Notes under the pieces: generated by a model
The model's database searches: none
What the model was told of the DNA's origin: nothing
What the model saw: only the letters and a program-made list of their open reading frames with translations
Translations under genes and position numbers: made by a program
Assembly: GCA_029938605.1 (NCBI GenBank)
Contig: JAOZUO010000067.1
Coordinates: 1-39,983, forward strand
Reading direction: 5' to 3'
DNA: 39,983 bases
Origin: Deltaproteobacteria bacterium
GTDB lineage: Bacteria > Myxococcota_A > Polyangia > HGW-17 > JAJRWW01
In this document: in pieces, positions 1 to 8,752 of the stretch
Numbering within the stretch: position 1 is the first letter of the stretch
How the letters are laid out: every line of letters begins with the position of its first letter

Positions 1-1403
<1,403 letters not shown>

Positions 1404-1463
1404 AGCGACACCTTGTCCGATCTCATTCTTCTGTACTCACGCCCCACCGGGGATCCGGGACCC

Positions 1464-2783
1464 TCAGTAGTGAACAGCCGCGAGCAGATAGCCGCCAAAA
1501 TATCCGTCTCTCGCCGAATCAGCGATGATGCCATAAGTAACGCCCTGGGAAATCTGGGCAAACTTAACAAAAAACCATGTCGTGAAGGCCCCTGCCACCA
1601 GGTGGACCTTCCAGTACAGGCGCACGTCGAGCTCAACTCCCGCTTCGACGCCGCCGGCCTTGGCGCTACCGTAGTGATAGGCGTCGGCCATCTGTCCGAG
1701 CTGCACCGTCGCTAGACCCGCGAAACGCAGGCCTAGCTTCACCCGCTCCGCCCCAAGGGGGATCTGAGCCTTCATCCCCGCCCTGAAGTTGATGTAGGTC
1801 ACGCTCGGAACAAGCGCCAGATCCTCACCAAACTTATACTTCATTGACTCCACACCAAAGTGGAACTTGAGGACCACACTCTCGGGGGAGGACTTGACGC
1901 TCCAACGGTATAGGATCCGTCCCCCCACCCGCTGGATGGTAGTAACAATCTTGGTGGGATCATTCTCGCGCTGAGACACGACCCCCACGGCCTGCTGGTA
2001 GTACACCCCCAGACCGATGTTTGCCACGATACTGTTCTGAGTGACAAAGGCGCCCGGAAAGACCTCCAGCGCGAAGGAGAGAGGCATAATCGGAGAGTTG
2101 GTCTCGTACAGCAGTCGACTCCCCGGCTCTGCCTCCAGGTTGTTGAAAGAAAGCCGCCGGCCCCAGATCTCGATGCCCGCGCTGAGCTCGATGCCGGTGA
2201 CCCATGGGGCACGCTGCACCTGGGGATTTTTCACCGGGGGCTTGACCGGGGCCACCCGACGTGGCTCATCCTCCTCCACCACCCGCCGCCGCCGCTGGTG
2301 CTCTACCCCTTCGCAGCGCCGCACCCCCAGCCGGAGGGCCTTGAGCAGGGCCCGCTTGGTCCACTTGTTCAACCGAAAAAACGCGTAGCGCACCACCGTG
2401 CCCTTGATGATTCTTCCGGTGCCGCCATCCCGTACCTGCAACGCGAGCCACCACCGCCGCCGGGCTCGGTAGACATAGCCCGTGACGACGGCGTCGGCCT
2501 TGGCCTTGCGGGCGATGCGTCGGAGATTCCGCCGCTTGGTCATGCGCTTCTTACTGATCTCGAGGTCCTCGGCGGCGTCTAAGAAATCCCGACGGCTCAC
2601 CAGATTCCACCGTCGATCGATCTGCTCCTCGAGAAATCGCCGCACACGCTTGGCCCCGGGCCCGCGAACGTTCAACACGCCCACATACCGATCCGCGGCC
2701 TGCACCGGATCTGGGCCCGCTGCCAGCAGGAGCGTGACGCCCAAAACCCCGAAAACAAAACGACCGACTGTCGAGGTACTCAT
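1464..2783 (-). CDS. Secreted/outer-membrane-like protein with C-terminal beta-barrel character
   Basis: 439 aa. The ATG at 2783 begins a clean signal peptide (hydrophobic core FVFGVLGVTLLLAA, cleavage likely after PVQA, residue 29); upstream in-frame starts lie inside the pilT-like gene and would destroy it. Residues ~30-170 have an alpha/beta pattern (RYVGVLNVRG..., DAVVTGYVYRARRRWW) resembling the periplasmic domains that precede OM proteins, with a basic patch at HQRRRRVVEED. Residues ~200-439 alternate hydrophobic and polar residues in short strands (GIELSAGIEIWGRRL, VANIGLGVYYQQ), as in a small outer-membrane barrel, and end in HY. It starts 4 nt after the pilT-like stop, so the two are probably translationally coupled. 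I do not recognise a named family; a pilus- or motility-linked envelope role is inferred from position only. Confidence 0.7.
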   Translation of the reverse strand: MSTSTVGRFVFGVLGVTLLLAAGPDPVQAADRYVGVLNVRGPGAKRVRRFLEEQIDRRWNLVSRRDFLDAAEDLEISKKRMTKRRNLRRIARKAKADAVVTGYVYRARRRWWLALQVRDGGTGRIIKGTVVRYAFFRLNKWTKRALLKALRLGVRRCEGVEHQRRRRVVEEDEPRRVAPVKPPVKNPQVQRAPWVTGIELSAGIEIWGRRLSFNNLEAEPGSRLLYETNSPIMPLSFALEVFPGAFVTQNSIVANIGLGVYYQQAVGVVSQRENDPTKIVTTIQRVGGRILYRWSVKSSPESVVLKFHFGVESMKYKFGEDLALVPSVTYINFRAGMKAQIPLGAERVKLGLRFAGLATVQLGQMADAYHYGSAKAGGVEAGVELDVRLYWKVHLVAGAFTTWFFVKFAQISQGVTYGIIADSARDGYFGGYLLAAVHY

Positions 2784-2787
2784 CTTG

Positions 2788-3954
2788 CTAGCGCCTCGGC
2801 TTCCGATCCAGATCGAGTTTCTCGTTACCCACACTGAAGTACTCACCAGAATCCCAAACCTCATCTGTACCGCCACCGGCCGACACGCCCTGGAAGTGTA
2901 GGGCGAACTCGTCGGAATTGGAGGCATTCTGAAGCGCAGATTCGTAGGTTACAAGTCCCTCGTTCACCAAGTCGGTCAGGCATTGGTCAAAGCTGACCAT
3001 GCCGTAAGGGTGCTTGCCCTCGGCGATGGCGTCCCGGATCTCCCGGGTACGCTGGGGGTCCACGATGAGCTCCCGGACCCGAGGCGTATTGATGAGCACC
3101 TCCACGGCGGGCACGCGCCCTTTGCCATCGGCTCGGGGGAGAAGCCGCTGGGAGATGGCGCCCACCAGGACCGCCGCCAGCTGGATCCGAACCTGGGCCT
3201 GCTGGTGGGGAGGGAACACGCTGATGATGCGGTTCACCGTCTCCACGGCGTCCACCGTATGCAAAGTGGAAAGGACCAGGTGGCCGGTCTCAGCGGCCGT
3301 GAGGGCCGTCTCGATGGTCTCCAGGTCGCGCATCTCCCCCACGAGGATCACATCCGGATCCTGTCTGAGGGCCGAGCGTAAGGCAGAGCCGAAAGACAGG
3401 GTGTCGAGCCCAAGCTCCCGTTGGTTGATCACACTCCGGCGATCCCGGAACACGTACTCAATGGGATCCTCCACCGTCACGATGTGTCCAGCGCGCATCT
3501 TGTTGATGTAGTCCAGCATCACCGCCAACGTAGTGGACTTGCCCGAGCCGGTGATGCCGGTGGCGAGCACCAGGCCCCGGGGCGACTCGGCCATGGTGAG
3601 CACCGACTGGGGCAGCCGCAAAGACTCGAAGTCGGGCACCTCGGTCGGGATGACCCGCAGCACCATGCCGACGTTGCCCCGCTGCCGGAACACGTTGACG
3701 CGGTACCGGGCTCCTTCACTCGTGGAGTAGGCCAGGTCCGTCTCGTACTGGGTCGCAAACCGCTCCGCCTGAAGGGGGTTCATCATGGCCTGGGCAAAGG
3801 ACTCCAGCACCTCGGCAGTGAGGATGCTCACCTCCTTGACCCCGCGCAGCTCCCCCTTGACCCGAAAGATCGGCGGGAGCCCCACCTTCAGATGTACGTC
3901 GGAGGCGCCGAGCTGCCGAGCCGCGCCGAGCACCCGATCGAGAACCTGTGTCAT
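2788..3954 (-). CDS. pilT: PilT/PilU-type twitching motility ATPase
   Basis: 388 aa, the normal length for PilT-family hexameric ATPases, which power type IV pilus retraction at the inner membrane. Visible motifs: N-terminal ASDVHLKVG; Walker A GITGSGKST (133-141); Asp box VEDPIE (161-166); Walker B DVILVGEMRD (201-210); His box HLVLSTLHT (225-233). The C-terminal helix reads EIRDAIAEGK then GMVSFDQCL, close to but not identical with the canonical AIRNLIRE motif of PilT, so a PilT paralogue or PilU-like protein cannot be excluded. The last ~40 residues are a Gly/Asp/Lys-rich tail. The start at 3954 (MTQVLDRVL) matches family N-termini. It is first in a run of three same-strand genes ending in a PilZ protein; no other pilus genes are in the window. 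Confidence 0.92.
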   Translation of the reverse strand: MTQVLDRVLGAARQLGASDVHLKVGLPPIFRVKGELRGVKEVSILTAEVLESFAQAMMNPLQAERFATQYETDLAYSTSEGARYRVNVFRQRGNVGMVLRVIPTEVPDFESLRLPQSVLTMAESPRGLVLATGITGSGKSTTLAVMLDYINKMRAGHIVTVEDPIEYVFRDRRSVINQRELGLDTLSFGSALRSALRQDPDVILVGEMRDLETIETALTAAETGHLVLSTLHTVDAVETVNRIISVFPPHQQAQVRIQLAAVLVGAISQRLLPRADGKGRVPAVEVLINTPRVRELIVDPQRTREIRDAIAEGKHPYGMVSFDQCLTDLVNEGLVTYESALQNASNSDEFALHFQGVSAGGGTDEVWDSGEYFSVGNEKLDLDRKPRR

Positions 3955-4146
3955 TCGCGCACAGTACCATATTCCCAGGGCCGCATCCATAGGCCACGGC
4001 TAGCGACATAAACGAATCAATAACAATAAGTTACTCCCTGTCCATCCACCATTTCGCACCCACTGGGCATCCGATAATTTCACGGGTGTCCGCACCAGGG
4101 GCGCCTTGACGGCCAAAAGGCCGGCTGGTAACGTTCCGCCAACCAA

Positions 4147-5364
4147 ATGATCTGTCCACATTGCCATCGCAAGATCCCGTCGGAGGCCGTATTCTGCGGA
4201 GCCTGTGGACGGCGTGTTGTGGGCTGGAAGGGCACGCCCCGGCGGGGCGGCGAAAGCGACGGTAAGCCCCGCCTGGCCGCGGGCCCCAGTGATGACACCC
4301 GGAAGGTGCGCCCAAACTCCGAGCTCATCCGCGCTGCCGGAGGAGATCCGGGCGCCACCCGGAAGATGTCGCCGGATTCGAACCTGTTGCGGGCGGTGCG
4401 GGGCGAGCCCGACGACACCAGCAAGCTCCGCCCGGACTCAGATACCAGCAAGCTCCGCCCGGACTCAGACACCAACCGTTCCTCCACCGCACCGAGCGAC
4501 TCCGAGAGCACACGGCAAAAGCCTCCTCCCAGGCAGTTGCATGTGGACCCGCAGTCCACCGCCGAAGGGTACGACGTAGACACCGCCTTTCTCTTGGAGC
4601 ATGCCCTCCACCCAGGGCGATCCCGGCTGGCCGTGCTGATGATCGCAGACGCCTGCCTACTGGCCGTGGGGGCCTACCTGATCATCTCCTGGGCGATGCT
4701 TCCCAGGGGCCGAACCTACACGGATCTCTCGTACACATCCTCTCCAGGCACCCGGGGTTACGTGGACTGGAATGACAACGGACAGCCCGCCCGCATCGCC
4801 ACGGGGCCGGTGCTGGCGGCCTTCGTCGTAGCCCGACAATCGACCAATGGAGGCGTCGGGCCCACAATGGCCCCGCAACCCGTGGGGCCCATGTCCCCCA
4901 CAAGCGGTCTGGCGGACGCGAGCGTCACAGCCATGTCCCGTCCCGTGGACCCAGTGACTACCGTGGACCCCATGGACCCCATGGCCACCACGGCCACCAT
5001 GGACCCGGAGAAAGGTGATCCCGCCGCCGTGGCCCAGGCGAAACGCCTGGCGCGGATCGTCGCCGCCCGGGACCGATTTCTCAAGGACGTCCCCCAAAGG
5101 ATTCGGCGCCAACGCAAAGCGATTCACGACTGCTATCGGCAGACCCTTCGACTGTTCAAAAACGTCAAGGGGTTCGTGGATATCGAGTTCGTGGTCGGCG
5201 CCGGCGGTCGGGTCACCCACGCCCGGGCCAGCCGCAACACCACCCGGTCCAGGACCCTGGGCAGCTGCATCTCCGGCGTCTTTCTATCCACGGTATTTCC
5301 CAACCCCCCGGGTGGCAAGGTCACCCTCCGCTACCCCTTCCATTTCGCGCCCCGAAAAAAGTGA
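4147..5364 (+). CDS. Zinc-ribbon / transmembrane / AgmX-PglI C-terminal domain protein
   Basis: 405 aa. It opens with a zinc ribbon: Cys3, Cys6, Cys17 and Cys20 (CPHC...CGAC). Residues ~30-120 are a low-complexity cytoplasmic stretch with repeated LRPDS/VRPNS-type units, two of them (DTSKLRPDS) from a perfect in-frame tandem duplication. One membrane helix follows (~158-184, AVLMIADACLLAVGAYLII), then a Pro/Met/Thr-rich periplasmic linker (repeated PMDP/VDP), and at ~300-400 an AgmX/PglI (TonB-like) C-terminal domain with a conserved Cys pattern (IHDCYRQTL ... LGSCISGVF) and VDIEFVVGAGGRV. This order is that of myxobacterial GltJ/AgmX-type gliding or protein-sorting factors, which link cytoplasm and periplasm. 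No strong ribosome site precedes the ATG. It is divergent from the pilT operon and upstream of a receiver protein. Confidence 0.75.
   Translation: MICPHCHRKIPSEAVFCGACGRRVVGWKGTPRRGGESDGKPRLAAGPSDDTRKVRPNSELIRAAGGDPGATRKMSPDSNLLRAVRGEPDDTSKLRPDSDTSKLRPDSDTNRSSTAPSDSESTRQKPPPRQLHVDPQSTAEGYDVDTAFLLEHALHPGRSRLAVLMIADACLLAVGAYLIISWAMLPRGRTYTDLSYTSSPGTRGYVDWNDNGQPARIATGPVLAAFVVARQSTNGGVGPTMAPQPVGPMSPTSGLADASVTAMSRPVDPVTTVDPMDPMATTATMDPEKGDPAAVAQAKRLARIVAARDRFLKDVPQRIRRQRKAIHDCYRQTLRLFKNVKGFVDIEFVVGAGGRVTHARASRNTTRSRTLGSCISGVFLSTVFPNPPGGKVTLRYPFHFAPRKK
4414..4467 (+). repeat. Two tandem 27-nt copies encoding DTSKLRPDS twice
   Basis: Copies at 4414-4440 and 4441-4467 differ at one base (gacacc/gatacc). 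The duplication is in frame and extends the low-complexity linker of the zinc-ribbon protein. Weaker copies of the same peptide unit lie just upstream (TRKVRPNS, TRKMSPDS). Confidence 0.9.
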
Positions 5365-5430
5365 AGGGTCGTCCCGGTGGTGACTCCGATCAGACCAACT
5401 TGTTTCTGAGCGGACCCTGGGGCAGAATGG

Positions 5431-6498
5431 ATGTCCACCAGGCACGGAGAGGACATGCATCGGAACAACGAGTACGTCGGAATCGAGATTCTCGTGGTGG
5501 ACGGCGATCCGAGCGTGCGCAAGGGTCTGTCAGACCTGTTCACCGAGATGGGGTTCATCCCCTGCGTCACCGGGGAGGTGGAAGAAGGCGTGGAGATGAT
5601 CCGCGCGAAATTCTTCGCCGTGGTGTTGTGTGACCTGGACACGCCCATCACCGAAGGCGGTATCGAGGTGGTGGAGGCCTGCGTGGAGCACAGCCCCGCC
5701 ACCACGCCCATCGTCTTGACCTCCCGTAAGGGGTGGGATGCCGCCGTGGCCGCCTTCCGGGCGGGCGCCTCGGAAATCCTCATCAAGGCCCCCGAGCAGA
5801 TCGAGTATCTCAAGGAGCGGGTGGCCAAGGCCGCCAAGGAGTGGAAGCGCCAACGCAACCGCGACGAGCTGCTCCTACAGATGTCCGAGGTGCATGACGA
5901 TTTCCTCAAGCGCATGCGCGAGATGTACAAGGTCGTGGTGGACATCCAGGACCGGCTCCAGGGCCGGGACATCATGGCCTCCTTCAAACTACCCGAGTGT
6001 CGGGTGCTCGTGGTGGACGAGTCCCCCGCGGTATACGACGAGATCTCCAAGGCCTTTGAGAACCGCGACGACGGGTGGATCTTTTCCCAGGTGCAGTCCG
6101 GCGGCGAGGCCCTGGACATCGGCGGCCGCGAGAAGTACCACGTCGCGCTGATCAAGGATCAGCTACCCGACCTGCCGGGCTCCATGGTCATCTCCACCCT
6201 CCGCGCCCAGTCTCCGGAGACCATCTATCTGAACTACGGCACCCCCGGCGAGCCCGGAGCGACGGTGGAGGTCAAGGAGGCCGAACGAACGATCCCGCTG
6301 GTGGAGGACTTCACCGAGACGGCCCAGCTTGCGGGCAAGCTCGACGAGATCCGGGACGCCTTCAAGTCCAAGGCCCAGGAGCGCAGGTATCTACAGTCCT
6401 TCCGCACCAACCAATTCGACTTTTTGAAAAAGTTCGCCGAGATCAACAAGGCCGTCGAGAAGGCGAAATTTGAGATGGACGCGAGGAAGAACGGCTAA
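5431..6498 (+). CDS. Double receiver-domain response regulator without DNA-binding domain
   Basis: 355 aa. First receiver (~18-125): acidic residues D24/D26 (VVDGD), phospho-acceptor D68 (VLCDLD), T97 (VLTS) and K119 (LIKAP) are all present, so it looks phosphorylatable. A helical, charged linker (~130-180, EWKRQRNRDELLLQMSE) probably forms a coiled coil. Second receiver (~189-300): D196-E197 (VVDES) and D243 (IKDQLPDLPG) are kept, but the Thr position reads LNYG and no clear Lys is seen, so it may be degenerate. A short helical tail ends the protein. No output domain or GGDEF/HTH is present, so it probably works by protein contact. A second ATG at 5455 sits directly behind GGAGAGG (spacing 2 nt) and gives a 347-aa alternative. 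It follows the zinc-ribbon protein by 66 nt. Confidence 0.8.
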   Translation: MSTRHGEDMHRNNEYVGIEILVVDGDPSVRKGLSDLFTEMGFIPCVTGEVEEGVEMIRAKFFAVVLCDLDTPITEGGIEVVEACVEHSPATTPIVLTSRKGWDAAVAAFRAGASEILIKAPEQIEYLKERVAKAAKEWKRQRNRDELLLQMSEVHDDFLKRMREMYKVVVDIQDRLQGRDIMASFKLPECRVLVVDESPAVYDEISKAFENRDDGWIFSQVQSGGEALDIGGREKYHVALIKDQLPDLPGSMVISTLRAQSPETIYLNYGTPGEPGATVEVKEAERTIPLVEDFTETAQLAGKLDEIRDAFKSKAQERRYLQSFRTNQFDFLKKFAEINKAVEKAKFEMDARKNG

Positions 6499-6576
6499 CC
6501 ACATCGACCCAACGGCATCGGCCTGGCGGCATCGGGCGGTTGTCATTCCAAAACGGTTGTCATTTAGACTGCTTGT

Positions 6577-6610
6577 CATTCCGAGCGAACCGAAGGCGAG
6601 TCGAGGAATC
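6577..6610. repeat. Small REP-like intergenic element (cattccgag...gaggaatc)
   Basis: An inverted pair ATTCC/GGAAT flanks a CGA-rich core (gagcgaaccgaaggcgagtcga). Two further TTGTCATT boxes lie just upstream (6540-6547 and 6557-6564) and the element itself begins with a third (6573-6580). I recall similar CATTCCGAGCGA...CGAGGAATC elements between genes in many bacterial phyla. It sits between the convergent ends of the receiver gene and the Asp-rich membrane protein. Confidence 0.6.
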
Positions 6611-6633
6611 TCTCCAACTTCCCCTCCTGACTG

Positions 6634-7800
6634 CTACAGAAGAATTCCGCCGCCGGAGACACCTGCGTCTACAGGAGCCTGCGGAGACACCCGACGAGGC
6701 TCCGTGGACTCAGTGGGTTTCATGCCATCGGGCGCACCACTGCCCGAGACGGGGGCCATGGGCCGAGCCGGCTCCGGAGACATGGCGGTCGGATTCACAA
6801 CGGCCGGGGGCGCTCCCACCCGCTTGGGCGCCACGGGATCTCCGGCGATACGACGACGGAGCAGAATCGACATCCGGTCCAGCACGAGGATCCAGGCCTT
6901 CCCCTCCTTGTCGTGCTGCTTGGACTGACGCCGCGCCCGGGTAAACAGGCGGCGCGCCTCCCCCAGGGTGGTCTCCAGCTCGCGCATCACCACCCGGGCC
7001 CGTTGGAAATCCAGCGTGGCCCGCAGCCCTTCGAGTTGGAGGCGCTCCTTTTTGTAGTTTTGCGCGAACCCAAACCCCTGGTTGATCATTTGTCGGGCCT
7101 TGGCGAGGTCGCCCGATCGCGTCTTATGACTGAGGCGTTGGGCTTCGACGAGCAGGAGCTTGAGCAGGGCGTGCTGTAGCTCCGCCTCGCTATCGAGCTC
7201 CTGGGTCTGACACTGGGCATCCCCCCCCAGGGGTATGGAGCGGTACTGGGAGCCGACCATGGCCTGGTGTCCAAAGGGCCACGGAAAGCCCCGACCCTGG
7301 TGGGCCTCGGCCTTAGACCCCGAGCAAACCAGGTAGTAGCGCTCGGTGTTGAACTCCCCGTAGAGGACGGAGCTCACGATGAGCAGTAAAATGAGCCCCC
7401 CCAACAGCATCCACCAGGGAGGCCGACGAAACCGCGGCGGATCGGGCAGATCAGACAGGTCGTCCCGGTCGTCGAAGTCGTCCCGATCGTCGAGGTCGTC
7501 GTCCCGATCGTCGAAGTCGTCGTCCCGTTCACCGTCCCGGTCATCGTCCCGGTCATCGCCCCGGTCGTCGTCCCGGTAATCGTCCCGGTCGTCTTGTCGG
7601 TTGTCTCCAGTCAAGCCGGCCACCCGGCGGCGGACTTTCTCGTCTGGCTCGTCTGGCTCGTCCGGGTCGTCTTCACGAGCCTCGCTGTCTCGCCGCCCGA
7701 ATCCAAACCGGCGCCGACGCGAAGGCTTGGGATCAGGACCACTCCGCTTCTCATCATCGCCCGAACCCCGGCCACGGGGCGTGTCGTCATCTGAGGCCAT
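6634..7800 (-). CDS. Asp/Arg-rich single-pass membrane protein, unknown function
   Basis: 388 aa from the ATG at 7800 (MASDDDTPRG). The N-terminal ~140 residues are extremely charged: a basic patch (PSRRRRFGFGRR), DEP repeats and a long tract of RDD/DDRD units. One membrane helix follows (WWMLLGGLILLLIVSSVLYG, ~140-160), then an apparently extracytoplasmic part with a helical, Gln/Leu/Arg-rich region (~200-320, likely coiled coil or TPR-like helices) and a Pro/Ala-rich tail. Two Cys (LVCSGS and AQCQTQ) lie close after the membrane. No known domain is recognised. It is convergent with the receiver gene and divergent from the gene at 7960. Confidence 0.65.
   Translation of the reverse strand: MASDDDTPRGRGSGDDEKRSGPDPKPSRRRRFGFGRRDSEAREDDPDEPDEPDEKVRRRVAGLTGDNRQDDRDDYRDDDRGDDRDDDRDGERDDDFDDRDDDLDDRDDFDDRDDLSDLPDPPRFRRPPWWMLLGGLILLLIVSSVLYGEFNTERYYLVCSGSKAEAHQGRGFPWPFGHQAMVGSQYRSIPLGGDAQCQTQELDSEAELQHALLKLLLVEAQRLSHKTRSGDLAKARQMINQGFGFAQNYKKERLQLEGLRATLDFQRARVVMRELETTLGEARRLFTRARRQSKQHDKEGKAWILVLDRMSILLRRRIAGDPVAPKRVGAPPAVVNPTAMSPEPARPMAPVSGSGAPDGMKPTESTEPRRVSPQAPVDAGVSGGGILL
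7447..7605 (-). repeat. RDD/DDRD codon-repeat tract
   Basis: On the plus strand gtcgtcccggtcatcgtcccgg-type units recur many times; read on the minus strand they give alternating Arg and Asp-Asp in the cytoplasmic part of the membrane protein. The frame stays open, and the unit is 9-12 nt with variation. Confidence 0.8.
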
Positions 7801-7893
7801 AGCACTGATTTTAGTCCGCCTGTCCCTCCCGATCAAATTGTCGTACCCACACCTGCGGCACCACGGCCCCTCTTGGGCCTGAAACCAAACTAT

Positions 7894-7922
7894 TTGTCAT
7901 GAAACCAAGTGAGAGCTATATT
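7894..7922 (+). promoter_or_regulatory. Sigma-70-type promoter with AACCAA operator-like repeats
   Basis: TTGTCA (7894-7899), a 17-nt spacer, then TATATT (7917-7922): five of six matches in both boxes. TGAAACCAA occurs at 7880-7888 and again exactly 20 nt later (7900-7908, inside the spacer), and the inverse TTGGTT (7921-7926) overlaps the -10 box. Transcription would start near 7929, which rules out the GTG at 7909 as start of the downstream gene and supports 7960. Confidence 0.6.
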
Positions 7923-7959
7923 GGTTGAATGGTTGAAGAAATCTGCAACAGGTGAAGTC

Positions 7960-8676
7960 ATGACGCTCCTGAGACCCACACTGATGTCATTGCTCGGGCT
8001 GATCCTGATTTGGCCCGAGGCCCACGCAGCCCCCGCGCGCGAAACTCCGCCGGACCTCGTCCGGAAGCGCGCCAGGGCCACACAACCACGACGAGCGGTC
8101 CCGGCGCGGCCCCGTCCCCGCCAGCGGCTGTTGCTGACAAACCGCACCGTGACCCATGGCGCCCCCACTGCCGGCTACCAGGGCGTCACCCCCGGGCTGC
8201 CCACCATGCCCCGTATTCACCTGCCCCGAAATGCGAAGAAACGCTGCTACCTGACCTGGACGGGGTTTCAGCTGTTGCCCACGGGCTCCCGCCTGTTTCT
8301 GCAATTCAACAAAAGGCCCGCCGTGAAAAAGAAGGTCCGTGGCACCTCGTTGACCATCGATCTGTCCGGATGCCGTGTGGCCAACTGGAACAACACCCGG
8401 CCCCTGTACACCCAGTACTTCCCCACGCCGGTGCGCTACGCCCGGGTGCGAAAGCGCGGCAAGTCCACACGGATGACCGTGCTTTTAAAAAAGTCCGTGA
8501 CGGCCCGTACCCGGGTGGTTCGGCTACAGGGCTGGTACTACCTGTTCGTCACCTTCCGCCATACCCGGGCCCGCTGGGCGACCCGGGCCCGGAGCACTCG
8601 GTCGAAGATTCGCCCCCACAAGCGCCCCAAAGGCCCGAAAGCAAAGCGCCCCGGACGTCGCGGCCCCCGGCCCTAA
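7960..8676 (+). CDS. Secreted basic protein, possibly AMIN-like domain
   Basis: 238 aa. The ATG at 7960 follows AGGTGA at good spacing and starts a signal peptide (LMSLLGLILIW, cleavage near AHA). The mature protein is strongly basic. Residues ~85-205 form a beta-rich pattern (CYLTWTGFQLL, RLFLQF, TSLTIDLSGCRV, YARVRKRG, TRMTVLLKK, YYLFVTFR) resembling AMIN-type domains, which bind peptidoglycan or pilus secretin partners; this is a pattern judgement, not a firm family call. Two Cys (KKRCYL, SGCRV) could pair. The C-terminus is Arg/Pro/Lys-rich and ends RRGPRP, a segment that is duplicated beyond the stop codon. The next gene starts 76 nt downstream with its own strong ribosome site. Confidence 0.65.
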   Translation: MTLLRPTLMSLLGLILIWPEAHAAPARETPPDLVRKRARATQPRRAVPARPRPRQRLLLTNRTVTHGAPTAGYQGVTPGLPTMPRIHLPRNAKKRCYLTWTGFQLLPTGSRLFLQFNKRPAVKKKVRGTSLTIDLSGCRVANWNNTRPLYTQYFPTPVRYARVRKRGKSTRMTVLLKKSVTARTRVVRLQGWYYLFVTFRHTRARWATRARSTRSKIRPHKRPKGPKAKRPGRRGPRP

Positions 8677-8696
8677 CGTCGCGGTCCCCGGCCCTA
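8655..8696 (+). repeat. 21-nt tandem duplication spanning the stop codon
   Basis: Copies at 8655-8675 and 8676-8696 differ at one base. The first carries the last six codons (RRGPRP) and most of the stop codon; the second repeats them in frame and ends with a second stop (TAG, 8694-8696). Read-through of the first stop would add exactly RRGPRP again. Confidence 0.9.
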
Positions 8697-8752
8697 GACG
8701 GGTGATGATATAGTAAAGCAGCAATTCGGCGTATCATAAGGAGACAAAGCCC

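Noticed and set aside
7909..7959. Upstream GTG start for the secreted basic protein
   Set aside because: It lies within the predicted promoter, upstream of the likely transcription start, and would spoil the signal peptide.
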